Assembly (NCBI GenBank): GCA_017407325.1 | Contig: JAFQWV010000009.1 | Span: 1 to 64,000, forward strand | Reading direction: 5' to 3' | DNA length: 64,000 bases | Source of the DNA: Clostridia bacterium | GTDB lineage: Bacteria; Bacillota; Clostridia; Christensenellales; Borkfalkiaceae | Shown here: piece by piece, positions 24,828 through 34,947 of the stretch | Numbering within the stretch: position 1 is the first letter of the stretch | How the letters are laid out: every line of letters begins with the position of its first letter | Made by a program: the position numbers and the translations under genes | Notes under the pieces: generated by a model | The model's database searches: none | What the model saw: only the letters and a program-made list of their open reading frames with translations | What the model was told of the DNA's origin: nothing

Positions 24828-25934
24828 ATGAAGAAAAGACTGCTTGTTTTAGAAAACGGTAGATACTTTTTGGGTGATGCGTTCGGCGCAGACGGTACGG
24901 TTGTTTCCGAAATCGTGTTCAACACTCAAATGGTAGGCTATCAAGAAATTTTAACAGACCCGTCGTACTTAGGTCAAATGGTCGTTATGAGTTATCCACT
25001 TATCGGTAACTACGGCTTAACTGACGAAGACAACGAAAGTCGCGGGGTGTACTTAAACGGTTTAATCGTAAGAGAGTATAACGATCAGCCAAGTAACTTC
25101 CGTGCGTCTAAAACTTTAGGTCAGGAAATGGAAGATAACGGCGTAGTTGGTATTAGTGGAATAGATACTCGCGAACTCGTTTCGATTATTCGCGACGAGG
25201 GCAGTATGAAAGCTATGATAACAGACGGTGACGCCGACGTTCAAAAGTGCGTGAAAGAACTTAAGAAAACCGCTTTAGCAACCGACCAGGTTAAAACCGT
25301 TTCTTCAAAAAGATTGTGGTATTCAAGAACGAGAAATCCAGAATACACGGTTGCAATTTTAGACTGCGGTGTAAAAAACAGTATCGTTAAGAGTTTAAAC
25401 GGTTTAGGTTGCAACGTTATCGTGTTCCCATACAATACAAGTTACGAAGAAATTTCTAAATATAAGCCAGACGGTGTTTTGGTTTCAAACGGTCCGGGAA
25501 ATCCTGAAGACGCGGTTGAAGTTTTAGATACGGTTAAAGCGTTTATCGGTAAAATTCCAGTTTGCGGTGTTTCTTTAGGTTTTGAAATTATAGCACTTTC
25601 TTACGGCGCAAAGATTGCTAAGAAGAAGTTTGGTCACCGTGGTGCAAACCAAGCGGTTAAAAATCTTTTAACCGACAAGGTTGAAGTTACTACTCAAAAC
25701 CACTCTTACGAAGTAGTTCAAAACACTTTATCTAAAGATTTAACTGCTACTCACGTTAACTTGATTGACGGCGAAGTAGAAGGAATAATCGACGAAAGAA
25801 ACAAAGTAGTTGGCGTTCAGTTCTATCCTGATTTTGTGGTAAATCCTGATGACGCTGGATATTTTTACGGTAAATTTATAGCATTTATGAAGTCTTGCGG
25901 AGGTAAGAAAGATGCCGAAAAGAACAGATATTAA
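24828..25934 (+). CDS. carA: Carbamoyl-phosphate synthase small subunit with inactivated glutaminase site
   Basis: 368 residues, full length, with an N-terminal CPSase small domain (1-150) and a class-I glutamine amidotransferase-like domain (172-355). The catalytic set is lost. Where active CarA has G-I-C-L-G-H-Q, this protein has G-V-S-L-G-F-E, so the nucleophilic Cys is S249, and F252/E253 replace His/Gln. The HPE that supplies catalytic His and Glu is Y-P-D (Y333, D335). Other fold motifs remain ([25 protein letters not shown]). Glutamine hydrolysis should be impossible, so the subunit probably serves structure or regulation while CarB uses free ammonia, as in animal CPS I. The 3' end overlaps carB by 23 nt. 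Confidence 0.93.
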   Translation: MKKRLLVLENGRYFLGDAFGADGTVVSEIVFNTQMVGYQEILTDPSYLGQMVVMSYPLIGNYGLTDEDNESRGVYLNGLIVREYNDQPSNFRASKTLGQEMEDNGVVGISGIDTRELVSIIRDEGSMKAMITDGDADVQKCVKELKKTALATDQVKTVSSKRLWYSRTRNPEYTVAILDCGVKNSIVKSLNGLGCNVIVFPYNTSYEEISKYKPDGVLVSNGPGNPEDAVEVLDTVKAFIGKIPVCGVSLGFEIIALSYGAKIAKKKFGHRGANQAVKNLLTDKVEVTTQNHSYEVVQNTLSKDLTATHVNLIDGEVEGIIDERNKVVGVQFYPDFVVNPDDAGYFYGKFIAFMKSCGGKKDAEKNRY

Positions 25935-28900
25935 GAAAATTATGGTTATCGGTAGCGGTCCTATCGTTATCGGTCAGGCTGCAGAATTTGACTATGCAGG
26001 AACGCAGGCTTGTCTTGCGTTAAAAGAAGAAGGTTACGAAGTCGTTTTAGTAAACTCTAACCCTGCAACTATCATGACGGATACTGAAATGGCAGACAAG
26101 GTTTATATGGAACCGTTAGATCTTGAACACGTTGCTAAAATTATCCGCTATGAAAGACCTGACGGCTTGCTATGCTCAATCGGTGGACAAACCGGTCTTA
26201 ACCTTGGTATGCAACTTTCAACTAAAGGTGTTTTGGACGAGTGTGGTGTAGAACTTTTAGGAACGTCTTACTCTGCAATCGCTCAAGCAGAAGACAGACA
26301 ACTTTTCAAAGACTTGTGCGAAAGAATTAACGAGCCTGTTATCGAAAGCTTCACCGCAAGCACTATTGAAGACTGTATTATCGCTGCAAATAAGGTGGGT
26401 TATCCTATTATCGTTCGTCCTGCGTTTACATTAGGCGGAACGGGTGGCGGTTTTGCTGAAAACGACGAAGAACTTGAAAAAATTGCTAAAAACGCATTAA
26501 AACTTTCTCCGGTTACTCAAGTTTTGATTGAAAAATCAATCAAGGGCTTTAAAGAAATCGAGTTTGAAGTTATCCGCGACAAAAACGATACTGCAATTTC
26601 CGTTTGTTGTATGGAAAACGTTGACCCTGTCGGCGTTCATACGGGTGATAGTATCGTAGTTGCTCCAAGCCAAACTTTAACTAATAAAGAATATTCAATG
26701 CTCCGTAAAGCTGCTTTAAACATTATTCGCGCGCTTAAAATCGAAGGTGGCTGTAACGTACAGTTTGCACTCGATCCGTTCAGTTTTAAATATTATGTAA
26801 TCGAAGTAAATCCACGTGTTTCCCGTTCGAGTGCGCTAGCAAGTAAAGCAAGCGGTTTCCCAATCGCGCGCGTTTCTGCGAAGATTGCTTGCGGTTTAAG
26901 ACTTGACGAAATTAAGATTGCAAACACCTACGCATCTTTCGAGCCAACACTCGACTATATCGTAGTAAAATTCCCACGCTTCCCATTTGATAAGTTCACA
27001 AGCGCAAACCGCGTTTTATCTACTCAAATGAAGGCAACGGGCGAAGTTATGAGTATCGGTAGAACTTACGAAGAAGCACTTTTAAAGGCTGTTCGTTCAC
27101 TTGAAACGGGCGTATGCCATATCGAAACTCAAAGACTTAAAAAACTTAATAAACACGATTTGATTGAACTTATTATCGAGAATACCGACGAGAGAACTTT
27201 TGCGATTGCAGAAGCCTTCAGACAAGGTATTCCAGCGACGGAAATTTACGAAATTACTAAAATCGACCGTTATTTCTTAGATAAACTTCAACATATCGTT
27301 GAGTTAGAAAACGAAATTAAACAAAATAAGGGAAATCTTGCAACACTCAAAATGGCTAAAGAGTGGGGATTTAGCGACGAATATATCGCTGAATGCTGGG
27401 ATATGACTTATTTTGATATCTATAACTTAAGAAAAGATGCAAAGCTCTATCCTGTATACAAAATGATAGATACTTGCGCTTCTGAATTTAAGTCTTACGT
27501 TCCTTATCTTTATTCAACTTATGAAAGTAAAAACGAAAGCATCAGAAGCGACAAAAAGAAAGTTATCGTTTTAGGTAGCGGTCCTATCCGTATCGGTCAA
27601 GGTGTAGAATTCGACTACTCAACCGTTCACGCAGTATGGGCTATTCAAGATGCTGGATACGAAGCAATCATCATCAACAACAACCCTGAAACTGTTTCAA
27701 CCGACTATACGCTCAGCGATAAACTCTATTTTGAACCACTCACTTTCGAAGACGTTATGAACATTATCGACTTTGAACAGCCTATGGGTGTAATCGTTGC
27801 GCTTGGCGGTCAAACTGCAATTAACCTTGCTGACGACTTAGCAAAAGCAGGCGTTAATATTTTAGGTACTGACAACGAAAGTATCGCAAAAGCAGAAGAC
27901 AGAGATTTGTTTATCGAAGCGTTAAACGAATTAAAAATCCCAATGCCGGAAGGTAGAGCAGTATTTACCGTAGCAGAAGGCAAAAAGGCAGCATCTCAAA
28001 TTGGATATCCTGTTCTCGTTCGCCCATCTTTCGTTTTAGGTGGTAGAATGATGCACATCGTTTACGACGAAAAATCGCTCGAACCAATTTTAGCAGAAGC
28101 AGTTAAAATTAACAAAAAGCACCCTGTCTTAATTGATAAATACATTTTAGGTAAAGAGTGTGAAGTTGACGCAGTATGCGACGGCACGGACGTATTCGTT
28201 CCGGGTATTATGGAACACATTGAGCGCGCAGGTGTTCACAGTGGTGACTCTATGAGTGTTTATCCGTCGTACTCACTTTCTCAAAACGTTATCGATACCG
28301 TTATTGATTACACTAACAGAATAGGTGTTGCACTCAAAATTAAAGGACCTTTCAATATTCAATTCGTAGTCGATAAAGAAACCGACAAGGTTTACATTAT
28401 CGAAGTTAACCCAAGAAGTTCAAGAACAGTTCCGTTCCTTGCTAAAGTTACGGGAACGCCTATTGCAGATATTGCAACTAAGGTTATGCTCGGCTGGTCA
28501 CTTAAAGACTTAGGATACGTTGGTGTTCACCCAAGAAAAGATTGGTGGTACGTAAAAGCACCTGCGTTCAGTTACTCTAAGCTTAGCGGATTAGACGTAA
28601 TCTTATCGCCTGAAATGAAATCTACAGGTGAAGCTATCGGCTATGATAAAACTTTAAATCGCGCTTTATATAAAGCGTTAAAGGCAAGTGGACTAAAGGT
28701 TAGTAACTACGGTACGGTTTTAGCAACTATCAGCAATAACGATAAAGTAGATGCGCTTCCGATTATCAAGCGTTTCTACGATTTAGGTTTTAATATTGAA
28801 GCAACTGCAGGTACTGCTAAATTCTTAAAAGAAAACGGAATTAAGACACGCGTTCGTAAAAAACTTTCTCAAGGTAGCGAAGAAATCTTAGAAAGCTTAA

Positions 28901-29088
28901 GAAAAGGATACGTTACTTACGTTGTTAACCTTACGACAGGCTATTCAAGTGATGCACAAAAAGACGGTGTAAACATCAGAAGAACGGCTGTTGAAAATAA
29001 CGTTCCGGTATTTACTTCACTCGATACAGTAAAAGCACTTTTAGACGTTTTAGAAGAAATTACTATGAGTGTTTCAGTAATTAAATAA
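25912..29088 (+). CDS. carB: Carbamoyl-phosphate synthase large subunit
   Basis: 1058 residues, normal size. Two homologous ATP-grasp halves are visible: N-terminal [17 protein letters not shown] and, in the second half, [15 protein letters not shown] at about residue 553. An oligomerisation region lies between them and an MGS-like allosteric domain at the C-terminus (about 930-1058). It makes carbamoyl phosphate from bicarbonate, 2 ATP and ammonia, the ammonia normally being channelled from CarA. As CarA here lacks its catalytic residues, CarB is predicted to rely on free ammonia. RBS GGAGGTAAG lies inside the end of carA. Confidence 0.96.
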   Translation: MPKRTDIKKIMVIGSGPIVIGQAAEFDYAGTQACLALKEEGYEVVLVNSNPATIMTDTEMADKVYMEPLDLEHVAKIIRYERPDGLLCSIGGQTGLNLGMQLSTKGVLDECGVELLGTSYSAIAQAEDRQLFKDLCERINEPVIESFTASTIEDCIIAANKVGYPIIVRPAFTLGGTGGGFAENDEELEKIAKNALKLSPVTQVLIEKSIKGFKEIEFEVIRDKNDTAISVCCMENVDPVGVHTGDSIVVAPSQTLTNKEYSMLRKAALNIIRALKIEGGCNVQFALDPFSFKYYVIEVNPRVSRSSALASKASGFPIARVSAKIACGLRLDEIKIANTYASFEPTLDYIVVKFPRFPFDKFTSANRVLSTQMKATGEVMSIGRTYEEALLKAVRSLETGVCHIETQRLKKLNKHDLIELIIENTDERTFAIAEAFRQGIPATEIYEITKIDRYFLDKLQHIVELENEIKQNKGNLATLKMAKEWGFSDEYIAECWDMTYFDIYNLRKDAKLYPVYKMIDTCASEFKSYVPYLYSTYESKNESIRSDKKKVIVLGSGPIRIGQGVEFDYSTVHAVWAIQDAGYEAIIINNNPETVSTDYTLSDKLYFEPLTFEDVMNIIDFEQPMGVIVALGGQTAINLADDLAKAGVNILGTDNESIAKAEDRDLFIEALNELKIPMPEGRAVFTVAEGKKAASQIGYPVLVRPSFVLGGRMMHIVYDEKSLEPILAEAVKINKKHPVLIDKYILGKECEVDAVCDGTDVFVPGIMEHIERAGVHSGDSMSVYPSYSLSQNVIDTVIDYTNRIGVALKIKGPFNIQFVVDKETDKVYIIEVNPRSSRTVPFLAKVTGTPIADIATKVMLGWSLKDLGYVGVHPRKDWWYVKAPAFSYSKLSGLDVILSPEMKSTGEAIGYDKTLNRALYKALKASGLKVSNYGTVLATISNNDKVDALPIIKRFYDLGFNIEATAGTAKFLKENGIKTRVRKKLSQGSEEILESLRKGYVTYVVNLTTGYSSDAQKDGVNIRRTAVENNVPVFTSLDTVKALLDVLEEITMSVSVIK

Positions 29089-29101
29089 ATAAAAACAGGT
29101 A

Positions 29102-29136
29102 AAAAGTGCGCTATAAGTCGCTTTTAGCGCACTTTT
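29102..29136 (+). promoter_or_regulatory. Hairpin in the carB-pyrK gap
   Basis: 11-bp stem AAAAGTGCGCT/AGCGCACTTTT with a 13-nt loop, 10 nt before the pyrK ATG, which has no clear Shine-Dalgarno. It could act as an mRNA processing or partial termination site and lower pyrK output. It contains one copy of the recurrent CGCTATAA motif. Confidence 0.45.
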
Positions 29137-29146
29137 ATAAAAGATT

Positions 29147-29875
29147 ATGAAACAAGAAATTTTAACCGTTATATCTAATATACAATTAAATTCGTCAACT
29201 TTTGAAATGAAACTTAGTGGCGTTACCGAAGATATGCGCCCGGGGCAATTCGTTGAAGTTGCTCTTAAAGAAAAATATCTTAGACGACCTATAAGCGTTG
29301 CAGATTATGAAAACGGTGTATTGACTTTACTTTATAAAGTCGTAGGCTCTGGTACGGAAATTATGTCAAATATTGCACCCGGTGAAAAACTTGACGTCTT
29401 AACAGGACTAGGAAATCTTTTCAGTATTGAAAAAACGGAAAAGCCTGTTTTGGTAGGTGGTGGAATTGGTGTTGCTCCACTTATTGGATTAAGTCGTGCT
29501 TTTTATAAAAAAGGAATTAAGCCTACCGTAATTTTAGGTTTTAGAAATAAAGACGAAATTTTTTATTTAGACGAATTTGAAAAAGTTGCAAACGTAATTG
29601 TTGCAACTGACGACGGTAGCTTCGGCATAAAAGGTAACGCAATTACTGCATTATCCAGTATTGAAAAGCCTGAATTTTACTACGCTTGTGGACCTATGGT
29701 AATGCTTAAAGCGTTATCTAATTACTCGCTCGACGGTGAACTTTCACTTGAAGCAAGAATGGGTTGCGGTTTCGGTGCGTGTATGGGATGTAGTATAAAA
29801 ACTACCGACGGTTATAAGCGCGTTTGTAAAGAAGGACCTGTCTTTATGGCAAAGGAGATAATCTATGAAAACTGA
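29147..29875 (+). CDS. pyrK: Dihydroorotate dehydrogenase B, electron transfer subunit
   Basis: 242 residues, ferredoxin-reductase-like: an FAD-binding beta-barrel with RRPISVAD, then an NAD-binding domain with GGGIGVAPL, and a C-terminal 2Fe-2S site with C207, C212, C215 and C227 (CGFGAC..C...C). It passes electrons from the PyrD catalytic subunit to NAD+. It overlaps pyrD by 11 nt, matching the heterotetramer of PyrDB and PyrK. The start lies 10 nt after a hairpin with a poor RBS. Confidence 0.95.
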   Translation: MKQEILTVISNIQLNSSTFEMKLSGVTEDMRPGQFVEVALKEKYLRRPISVADYENGVLTLLYKVVGSGTEIMSNIAPGEKLDVLTGLGNLFSIEKTEKPVLVGGGIGVAPLIGLSRAFYKKGIKPTVILGFRNKDEIFYLDEFEKVANVIVATDDGSFGIKGNAITALSSIEKPEFYYACGPMVMLKALSNYSLDGELSLEARMGCGFGACMGCSIKTTDGYKRVCKEGPVFMAKEIIYEN

Positions 29876-30779
29876 AGTATCTTTTTTAGGTCACGTTCTT
29901 AAAAACCCTATAATTCCAGCAAGTGGATGCTACGGTTTCGGCTATGAATTTAGCGAAATCTACGATATAAACTGTCTAGGTAGTATTTCTTTAAAAGGAA
30001 CGACTTTACTTCCACGATACGGCAATCCACTTCCAAGAATTGCAGAGTGTCCTGCTGGGCTAATAAACGCAATCGGCTTACAAAATCCGGGCGTTGAAAA
30101 GGTTATAAGTGAAGAAATTCCTAAATTAAGCAAAGTTTATTCTGATAAAGTTATCGCAAACGTAGGTGGTCACAGTACTGAAGAATACGTAAAAACTTGC
30201 AGTGCGTTCAACGACGTAGACAAGGTTTTTGCAATCGAACTCAACATAAGCTGTCCAAACGTAAAAGGTGGGGGTATGGCGTTCGGTACTGACGAAAAAG
30301 TTGCACACGATCTTGTTAAAGAAGTTAAAAAAGTGTGCACTAAGCCGATTATCGTTAAACTTTCGCCAAACGTTACGGATATCGTAAAAATGGCAAAAGC
30401 AGTTGAAAGTGCAGGGGCAGACGCGATAAGCTTAGTAAACACCTTCGTTGGTATGCGCCTTGATTTAAGAACAGGTAAGCCCATTATCAGTGTAAAAACA
30501 GGTGGTTACAGTGGCGAAGGTATCTATCCAATAGCACTTAGAATGGTATATCAAGTTTCTCAAGCCGTTTCTATTCCTGTTATCGGTATGGGCGGCGTAA
30601 CTTGTGCTGAAGACGTTTTGGAGATGATGCAAGCAGGCGCAACGTGCGTTATGGTTGGCGCTAAAAACTTGGTAGAGCCGTTTGTTTGTAAACAAATCAT
30701 TGACGATTTACCAAAAGTTATGAAAAAATATAATATTGAAAATTTGACCGACATTATAGGTCGCGCTCATAAATTTTAG
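29865..30779 (+). CDS. pyrD: Dihydroorotate dehydrogenase B, catalytic subunit
   Basis: 304 residues, FMN-dependent TM-barrel, class 1B. It oxidises dihydroorotate to orotate and hands electrons to PyrK. The family motifs are NPIIPASGCYGFGYE near the N-terminus, INAIGLQNPG, the catalytic-loop region IELNISCPNVKGGG (class-1 Cys base) and the FMN-phosphate site GMGGVTCAEDVLEM. AAGGAG lies before the ATG within pyrK. An RBS for pyrF (GGAGGAG) follows the stop. Confidence 0.96.
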   Translation: MKTEVSFLGHVLKNPIIPASGCYGFGYEFSEIYDINCLGSISLKGTTLLPRYGNPLPRIAECPAGLINAIGLQNPGVEKVISEEIPKLSKVYSDKVIANVGGHSTEEYVKTCSAFNDVDKVFAIELNISCPNVKGGGMAFGTDEKVAHDLVKEVKKVCTKPIIVKLSPNVTDIVKMAKAVESAGADAISLVNTFVGMRLDLRTGKPIISVKTGGYSGEGIYPIALRMVYQVSQAVSIPVIGMGGVTCAEDVLEMMQAGATCVMVGAKNLVEPFVCKQIIDDLPKVMKKYNIENLTDIIGRAHKF

Positions 30780-30787
30780 GAGGAGTT

Positions 30788-31483
30788 ATGAAAGACGTAA
30801 TTATTGCTTGTGATTTTTCAAGCACCGAAAAACTTTACGATTTTTTAGGTTTGTTTGGTGATGAAAAGCCTTATATCAAAATTGGTATGGAGCTTTTCTA
30901 TAAAACGGGCGCAGAAGTTGTTAAAGATTTAGCAAGCCGTGGTTTTAAAATCTTTTTAGACTTAAAACTTCATGATATTCCTAACACTGTTTATAAAGCA
31001 ATGAGAAATATCGCAAGTTTAGGCGTTGAAATTACAAACGTTCACGCATCTGGTGGTATTGAAATGATGAAGTGGGCTAAAAAAGGTCTTTTAGAAGGCG
31101 CACCAGAAGGTAAAGTTCCTAAGCTTATTGCAGTAACTCAATTAACAAGCACCGATGAAAAAATGCTTAAAGAAGAACTTTTAATTGATGCTGGCATTGC
31201 AAATACAGTTAAAAAGTATGCAGAAAACGCAAAAGCAGCTGGGCTTGACGGCGTAGTTTGTTCTCCGCTTGAATCACCAATTATTGCTGAACTTGGCTTG
31301 CTTGCAGTAACGCCGGGTATCAGACTTGCAACAGATGCAGTAGGTGACCAAAAGCGCGTAACTACACCTGAAATGGCAAAAGACCTTGGTAGTAGCTATA
31401 TCGTTGTAGGTAGAACTATAACCGATGCTAAAGATCCACTTGAAACTTACCGCTTAGTTAGAAAACAATTCTTAGGATTATAA
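30788..31483 (+). CDS. pyrF: Orotidine 5'-phosphate decarboxylase
   Basis: 231 residues, bacterial type I. The catalytic Lys-Asp network is in DLKLHDIPNTV. The phosphate-binding end shows VTPGIR and YIVVGRTIT. It removes CO2 from OMP to give UMP, the last step of the pathway. A perfect GGAGGAG RBS lies 8 nt after pyrD. Confidence 0.96.
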   Translation: MKDVIIACDFSSTEKLYDFLGLFGDEKPYIKIGMELFYKTGAEVVKDLASRGFKIFLDLKLHDIPNTVYKAMRNIASLGVEITNVHASGGIEMMKWAKKGLLEGAPEGKVPKLIAVTQLTSTDEKMLKEELLIDAGIANTVKKYAENAKAAGLDGVVCSPLESPIIAELGLLAVTPGIRLATDAVGDQKRVTTPEMAKDLGSSYIVVGRTITDAKDPLETYRLVRKQFLGL

Positions 31484-31530
31484 TAAAAACGCTAATAATC
31501 GCGCTATAAGCCGATTTAAGGAGGAAATTT

Positions 31531-32142
31531 ATGGAAAATTTAGAGTCAAAAGTTGCAAAAGCGCTTCTTTCTATTAAGGCAGTATTCTTAAGACCAAACG
31601 ATCCGTTTACTTGGGCATCAGGAATAAAATCGCCAATTTATTGTGACAATCGTTTAACTTTATCTTACCCGGAAGTTAGAAAAATTATTGAAAACGGTTT
31701 AGCGCAAATCATTAAAGAAAACTATCCAGACTGTGAAGTTTTAATGGGTACAAGCACTGCAGGTATTCCACACGCTGCAATCGTATCTGAAATCTTAAAC
31801 CTTCCTATGGGTTACGTTCGTGGTGAAAATAAATCACACGGCAGAAATAACAAAATCGAAGGCGTTGTTCCTACAGGCAAAAAAGTTGTAGTTGTCGAAG
31901 ACTTAATTTCAACAGGTGGTAGCTCTATCGAAGTTGTTAAGGCTCTAAGAGACGTTGGTGCAGACGTTTTAGGTATTGCAAGTATCTTTACTTACGGTTT
32001 GCCAAAGGGTATTGAAAAGCTTAAAGAAGCAAATTGTAAAAACGTTTCGTTATCTAACTTTAACGTTTTAGCAGAAGTTGCTCTTGAAGAAGGTTATATC
32101 AACCAAGAAGAATATGAAATCGTAAAGAAATTCCGTGGCTAA
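31531..32142 (+). CDS. pyrE: Orotate phosphoribosyltransferase
   Basis: 203 residues, type I PRTase. The PRPP loop is VVVVEDLISTGGSS, and the flexible catalytic region is RGENKSHGRNNKIEG. It converts orotate and PRPP to OMP. RBS AAGGAGG lies 8 nt before the ATG. The end overlaps the bioY start by 8 nt. Confidence 0.96.
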   Translation: MENLESKVAKALLSIKAVFLRPNDPFTWASGIKSPIYCDNRLTLSYPEVRKIIENGLAQIIKENYPDCEVLMGTSTAGIPHAAIVSEILNLPMGYVRGENKSHGRNNKIEGVVPTGKKVVVVEDLISTGGSSIEVVKALRDVGADVLGIASIFTYGLPKGIEKLKEANCKNVSLSNFNVLAEVALEEGYINQEEYEIVKKFRG

Positions 32143-32662
32143 AATAAGCGCGAAAAAACTTTGTCTATCCGGGCTTTTTACGGCGTTTATCGTAATTTGT
32201 TCGTGGATAACGATTCCGTCAGCCGTTCCTTTTACTTTGCAAGTCTTTGCAATAGTTTTATCTTGCTACGTTTTAGGTTTTTACGCGTTCTTATCCTATT
32301 TTTGCTATTTGCTTTTAGGTATAATTGGCGTACCTGTTTTTAGCGGATTTAATTTTGGAATATCCGTAATTATTGGACCAACCGGTGGATTTTTACTCGG
32401 ATTTATTTTTACAATATTGATAAGCGTAATAGGAAAAAAGCTTGCAAAAAATCAAATTGTTTTGTTTTTTATAACCATAATTGGACTTGTCGCTTGTTAT
32501 ATCTTCGGTACAATTTGGTACGTGTTTATTTATTTAAAAGAAGATTTTACATTTATAATAAACGCGATTAAAATCTCTATTTTACCGTTTGTTTTATTTG
32601 ATATAGTAAAAATTATTTTAGCACAATTTATAAGTCAAAAATTAATAAAAATCGGCGTATAG
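32135..32662 (+). CDS. bioY: BioY-family transporter S-component
   Basis: 175 residues, six hydrophobic helices. The GPTGGFLLGF segment (about residues 81-90) is the hallmark of BioY, the biotin-binding S-component of ECF transporters. N-terminal alanine/serine contacts (SAKKLCLSGLFTAFI) fit the S-component consensus. It uses a GTG start inside pyrE, so translation is probably coupled. It ends the pyr operon, an unusual link: carboxylation enzymes need biotin, but a direct regulatory reason is not evident. ECF A1/A2/T subunits are not in the window. Confidence 0.85.
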   Translation: MAKISAKKLCLSGLFTAFIVICSWITIPSAVPFTLQVFAIVLSCYVLGFYAFLSYFCYLLLGIIGVPVFSGFNFGISVIIGPTGGFLLGFIFTILISVIGKKLAKNQIVLFFITIIGLVACYIFGTIWYVFIYLKEDFTFIINAIKISILPFVLFDIVKIILAQFISQKLIKIGV

Positions 32663-32675
32663 GTCGTTTATTTCA

Positions 32676-32716
32676 AAAAATATGCTCGTAAAGTTTTTTT
32701 GCGAGCATATTTTTTA
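32676..32716 (+). terminator. Terminator of the pyr operon
   Basis: Stem AAATATGCTCG/CGAGCATATTT with a T-rich loop, followed by a long T-run (TTTTTTATTTTT). Placed 14 nt after bioY. Confidence 0.85.
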
Positions 32717-32829
32717 TTTTTGCTTATACTATATTTGTGTTAATAATTATCATTTTAGTTTTTGTAAAAGTCTTTGATTTTTTGCTAAGTTAGTAATCAA
32801 AATGCCGTAAACTTTCATAGACTGTAACT

Positions 32830-33906
32830 ATGAAGATTTATGTATATGCAATTTGCAAAAATGAAGAAAAGTTTATAGCGCGCTTTATGGAAAGCGCATC
32901 TGAAGCAGACGGCGTATTTGTGCTTGATACAGGCTCTCAAGATAACAGTGTTGAACTTTTAAAAAAGCACGGCGCAACGGTTGTGGAAAAAATTATCAAG
33001 CCGTGGCGTTTTGACGTGGCAAGAAATGAAAGTTTAAAGCTTGTTCCACTTGATGCTGCTTTATGCGTGTGCGTGGATCTTGATGAAGTGCTTGAAAAAG
33101 GTTGGCGTGATAAACTTGAAAAAAGCTATGTTCCGCGCACTAAACAAGTAAAATATAAGTACGTATGGTCGCACGAAGCTGACGGTAGTGACGGTTACGT
33201 TTTTTGGTCGGAAAAAATTCACGCGCGCGAAAATTTTTCTTGGGTAAATCCTGTTCACGAAGTATTAAAATATAGTGGTAAAGATTACAGTTATCAATTT
33301 GTCGATATTCGCGTTGACCACTTTGCAGACGAGAAAAAGTCAAGGGACGGCTATCTTCCACTTTTAGAACTTGCAGTAAAAGAAGATCCTGAAAATGACA
33401 GGAATATGCACTACTTAGGTAGGGAATATATGTATCGTGGAAGCTATCATAAAGCGATTGAGACTTTAAAAAAACATCTTACTTTAAAGAGTGCTACGTG
33501 GAAAGACGAAAGAAGTGCATCTTTTCGGTTTATCGCGAATTGTTACGATAAACTTTGCGACTTTTCATGCGCAGAAAAGTATTATTTCAAAGCAATCGCA
33601 GAAGCGCCGTATTTAAGAGAGCCGTTTATATATTTAGCAGAGTTTTATTATAAGCGCGAAAATTATCTCGGAACTCTTTTTGCGTGTGAGCGCGCGCTCG
33701 TTATTAAAAATCGTTCTTTAAGTTACATAAACGAGCCAAAGTGTTATAACGAATTACCGTACGACCTAGCTAGTATCGCTTGTTTTAATTTAGGGCTTTA
33801 CAAAAAATCTTTAGAATATATAAATCTTGCACTTAATATTAAGCCAGATAACGAAAGGCTTAAAAATAATAAGAAACTTATACTTGATAAATTAACATTA
33901 AACTAA
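32830..33906 (+). CDS. Family 2 glycosyltransferase with C-terminal TPR repeats
   Basis: 358 residues. The first ~160 are a GT-A domain, starting YVYAICKNEEKFIARFMESA, with VLDTGSQDNS and a DLDE metal motif (about 84-87; DXD-type). The second half has TPR-like helical pairs around residues 190-340 (for example HKAIETLKKH, SCAEKYYFKAI, KKSLEYINLALNI). Such GT2-TPR proteins usually modify cell-surface glycans or glycosylate proteins. The acceptor is not known. It starts with an ATG with a weak RBS. No capsule locus is adjacent. Confidence 0.8.
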   Translation: MKIYVYAICKNEEKFIARFMESASEADGVFVLDTGSQDNSVELLKKHGATVVEKIIKPWRFDVARNESLKLVPLDAALCVCVDLDEVLEKGWRDKLEKSYVPRTKQVKYKYVWSHEADGSDGYVFWSEKIHARENFSWVNPVHEVLKYSGKDYSYQFVDIRVDHFADEKKSRDGYLPLLELAVKEDPENDRNMHYLGREYMYRGSYHKAIETLKKHLTLKSATWKDERSASFRFIANCYDKLCDFSCAEKYYFKAIAEAPYLREPFIYLAEFYYKRENYLGTLFACERALVIKNRSLSYINEPKCYNELPYDLASIACFNLGLYKKSLEYINLALNIKPDNERLKNNKKLILDKLTLN

Positions 33907-33929
33907 ATTTTTGAACATATAATTACGGT

Positions 33930-34904
33930 ATGAAAAAATTGCCGATAGTTTTATTAGGTTTAGTGTGCCTAGCTGTTTTTATTACTTTCCCATTTTGTGT
34001 AAAAGCCCTTGATAGTAGAGAGGAAACAGCCAAAAAATCGACTTATAGCGCGATTATTGACGTTTGGCAGCTTGATATGGTCGAAGGGGGAAAGGGTTCA
34101 AGAAAGTCTTTTTTGGAAAGTTATTCAAAGAGCTTTGAAAAAGAAAACAACGTTCTTGTAAACGTCAGTATCCAAACAAAATTTAGCGCAGAAGAAAAAA
34201 TGAAAAACGGAATTTTTCCCGACGTTTTATCCTACTCACCCGGGGTTGATTTGCCGTTTGAAAGGCTAAGCGTGCTTAATTGTGAAAGTTTTGGAGCAAG
34301 TTACAATAATAAAAATTATGCAGTTTGCTGGGGGTACGGCGGTTACGTTATAATTTCTAAAAAAGGGAATAATTTTAAAGGAAACCTCTATGTTTCGCAA
34401 AACGGATATACCCAGCCGTTAATTTCCTATTATTTGTCCGAATATAGATTTGAAAATATGAAGATATGCACGCCAATTGATGCGTATACTAATTTTTTAG
34501 CTGATAAAAACGGTGTGCTTATCGGTACTCAGCGCGATTTGTTTAGGCTTTCTAAGCGTGGAATAGAAATTGACGCAAAAATACTAAGTTCGTTTAGCGA
34601 TATTATTCTTTATGCGTCTTGCCTAGATAATGGGAATCAAAAGAAAGATATATCAAAAAAGTTTGTTGAAAGCTTATCTAAAGTATCGCAAAAAGATTTA
34701 GACTCTATCGGCATGATATCCTTAAATCAAAAAGGGTTGGAAATTGGAAATAGTGAACTATCTGTTTTTAACGGTTACTGCCCGTCACTAAGGCTTTCTG
34801 CTTTTACAAAAGACGACGATTTAAGCGAATTACAGACTTTTTTAAGCGATTTAGAAAAAAGTGAAGAAGAAAAATTAAATAGAATTAAAAATATAGTGCA
34901 ATAA
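33930..34904 (+). CDS. Secreted solute-binding-like protein (orphan)
   Basis: 324 residues. The N-terminus is a signal peptide (KKLPIVLLGLVCLAVFI, about 3-25). The mature part opens IIDVWQLDMVEGGKGSRKSF and later FPDVLSYSPG, reminiscent of family-1 ABC extracellular sugar-binding proteins, but it is shorter (usual ~420) and lacks an adjacent permease or ATPase. It could be a degraded or repurposed binding protein. It follows the glycosyltransferase by 23 nt, possibly co-transcribed. Confidence 0.55.
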   Translation: MKKLPIVLLGLVCLAVFITFPFCVKALDSREETAKKSTYSAIIDVWQLDMVEGGKGSRKSFLESYSKSFEKENNVLVNVSIQTKFSAEEKMKNGIFPDVLSYSPGVDLPFERLSVLNCESFGASYNNKNYAVCWGYGGYVIISKKGNNFKGNLYVSQNGYTQPLISYYLSEYRFENMKICTPIDAYTNFLADKNGVLIGTQRDLFRLSKRGIEIDAKILSSFSDIILYASCLDNGNQKKDISKKFVESLSKVSQKDLDSIGMISLNQKGLEIGNSELSVFNGYCPSLRLSAFTKDDDLSELQTFLSDLEKSEEEKLNRIKNIVQ

Positions 34905-34947
34905 AATTGTAAAAATTTTCATTTTAGTGTAAAATAGGGGGTGATTG

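Noticed and set aside
34907..34935. Promoter-like TTGTAA-17-TAAAAT before murB
   Set aside because: The expected transcript would begin inside the murB Shine-Dalgarno, so it can hardly be used for murB.
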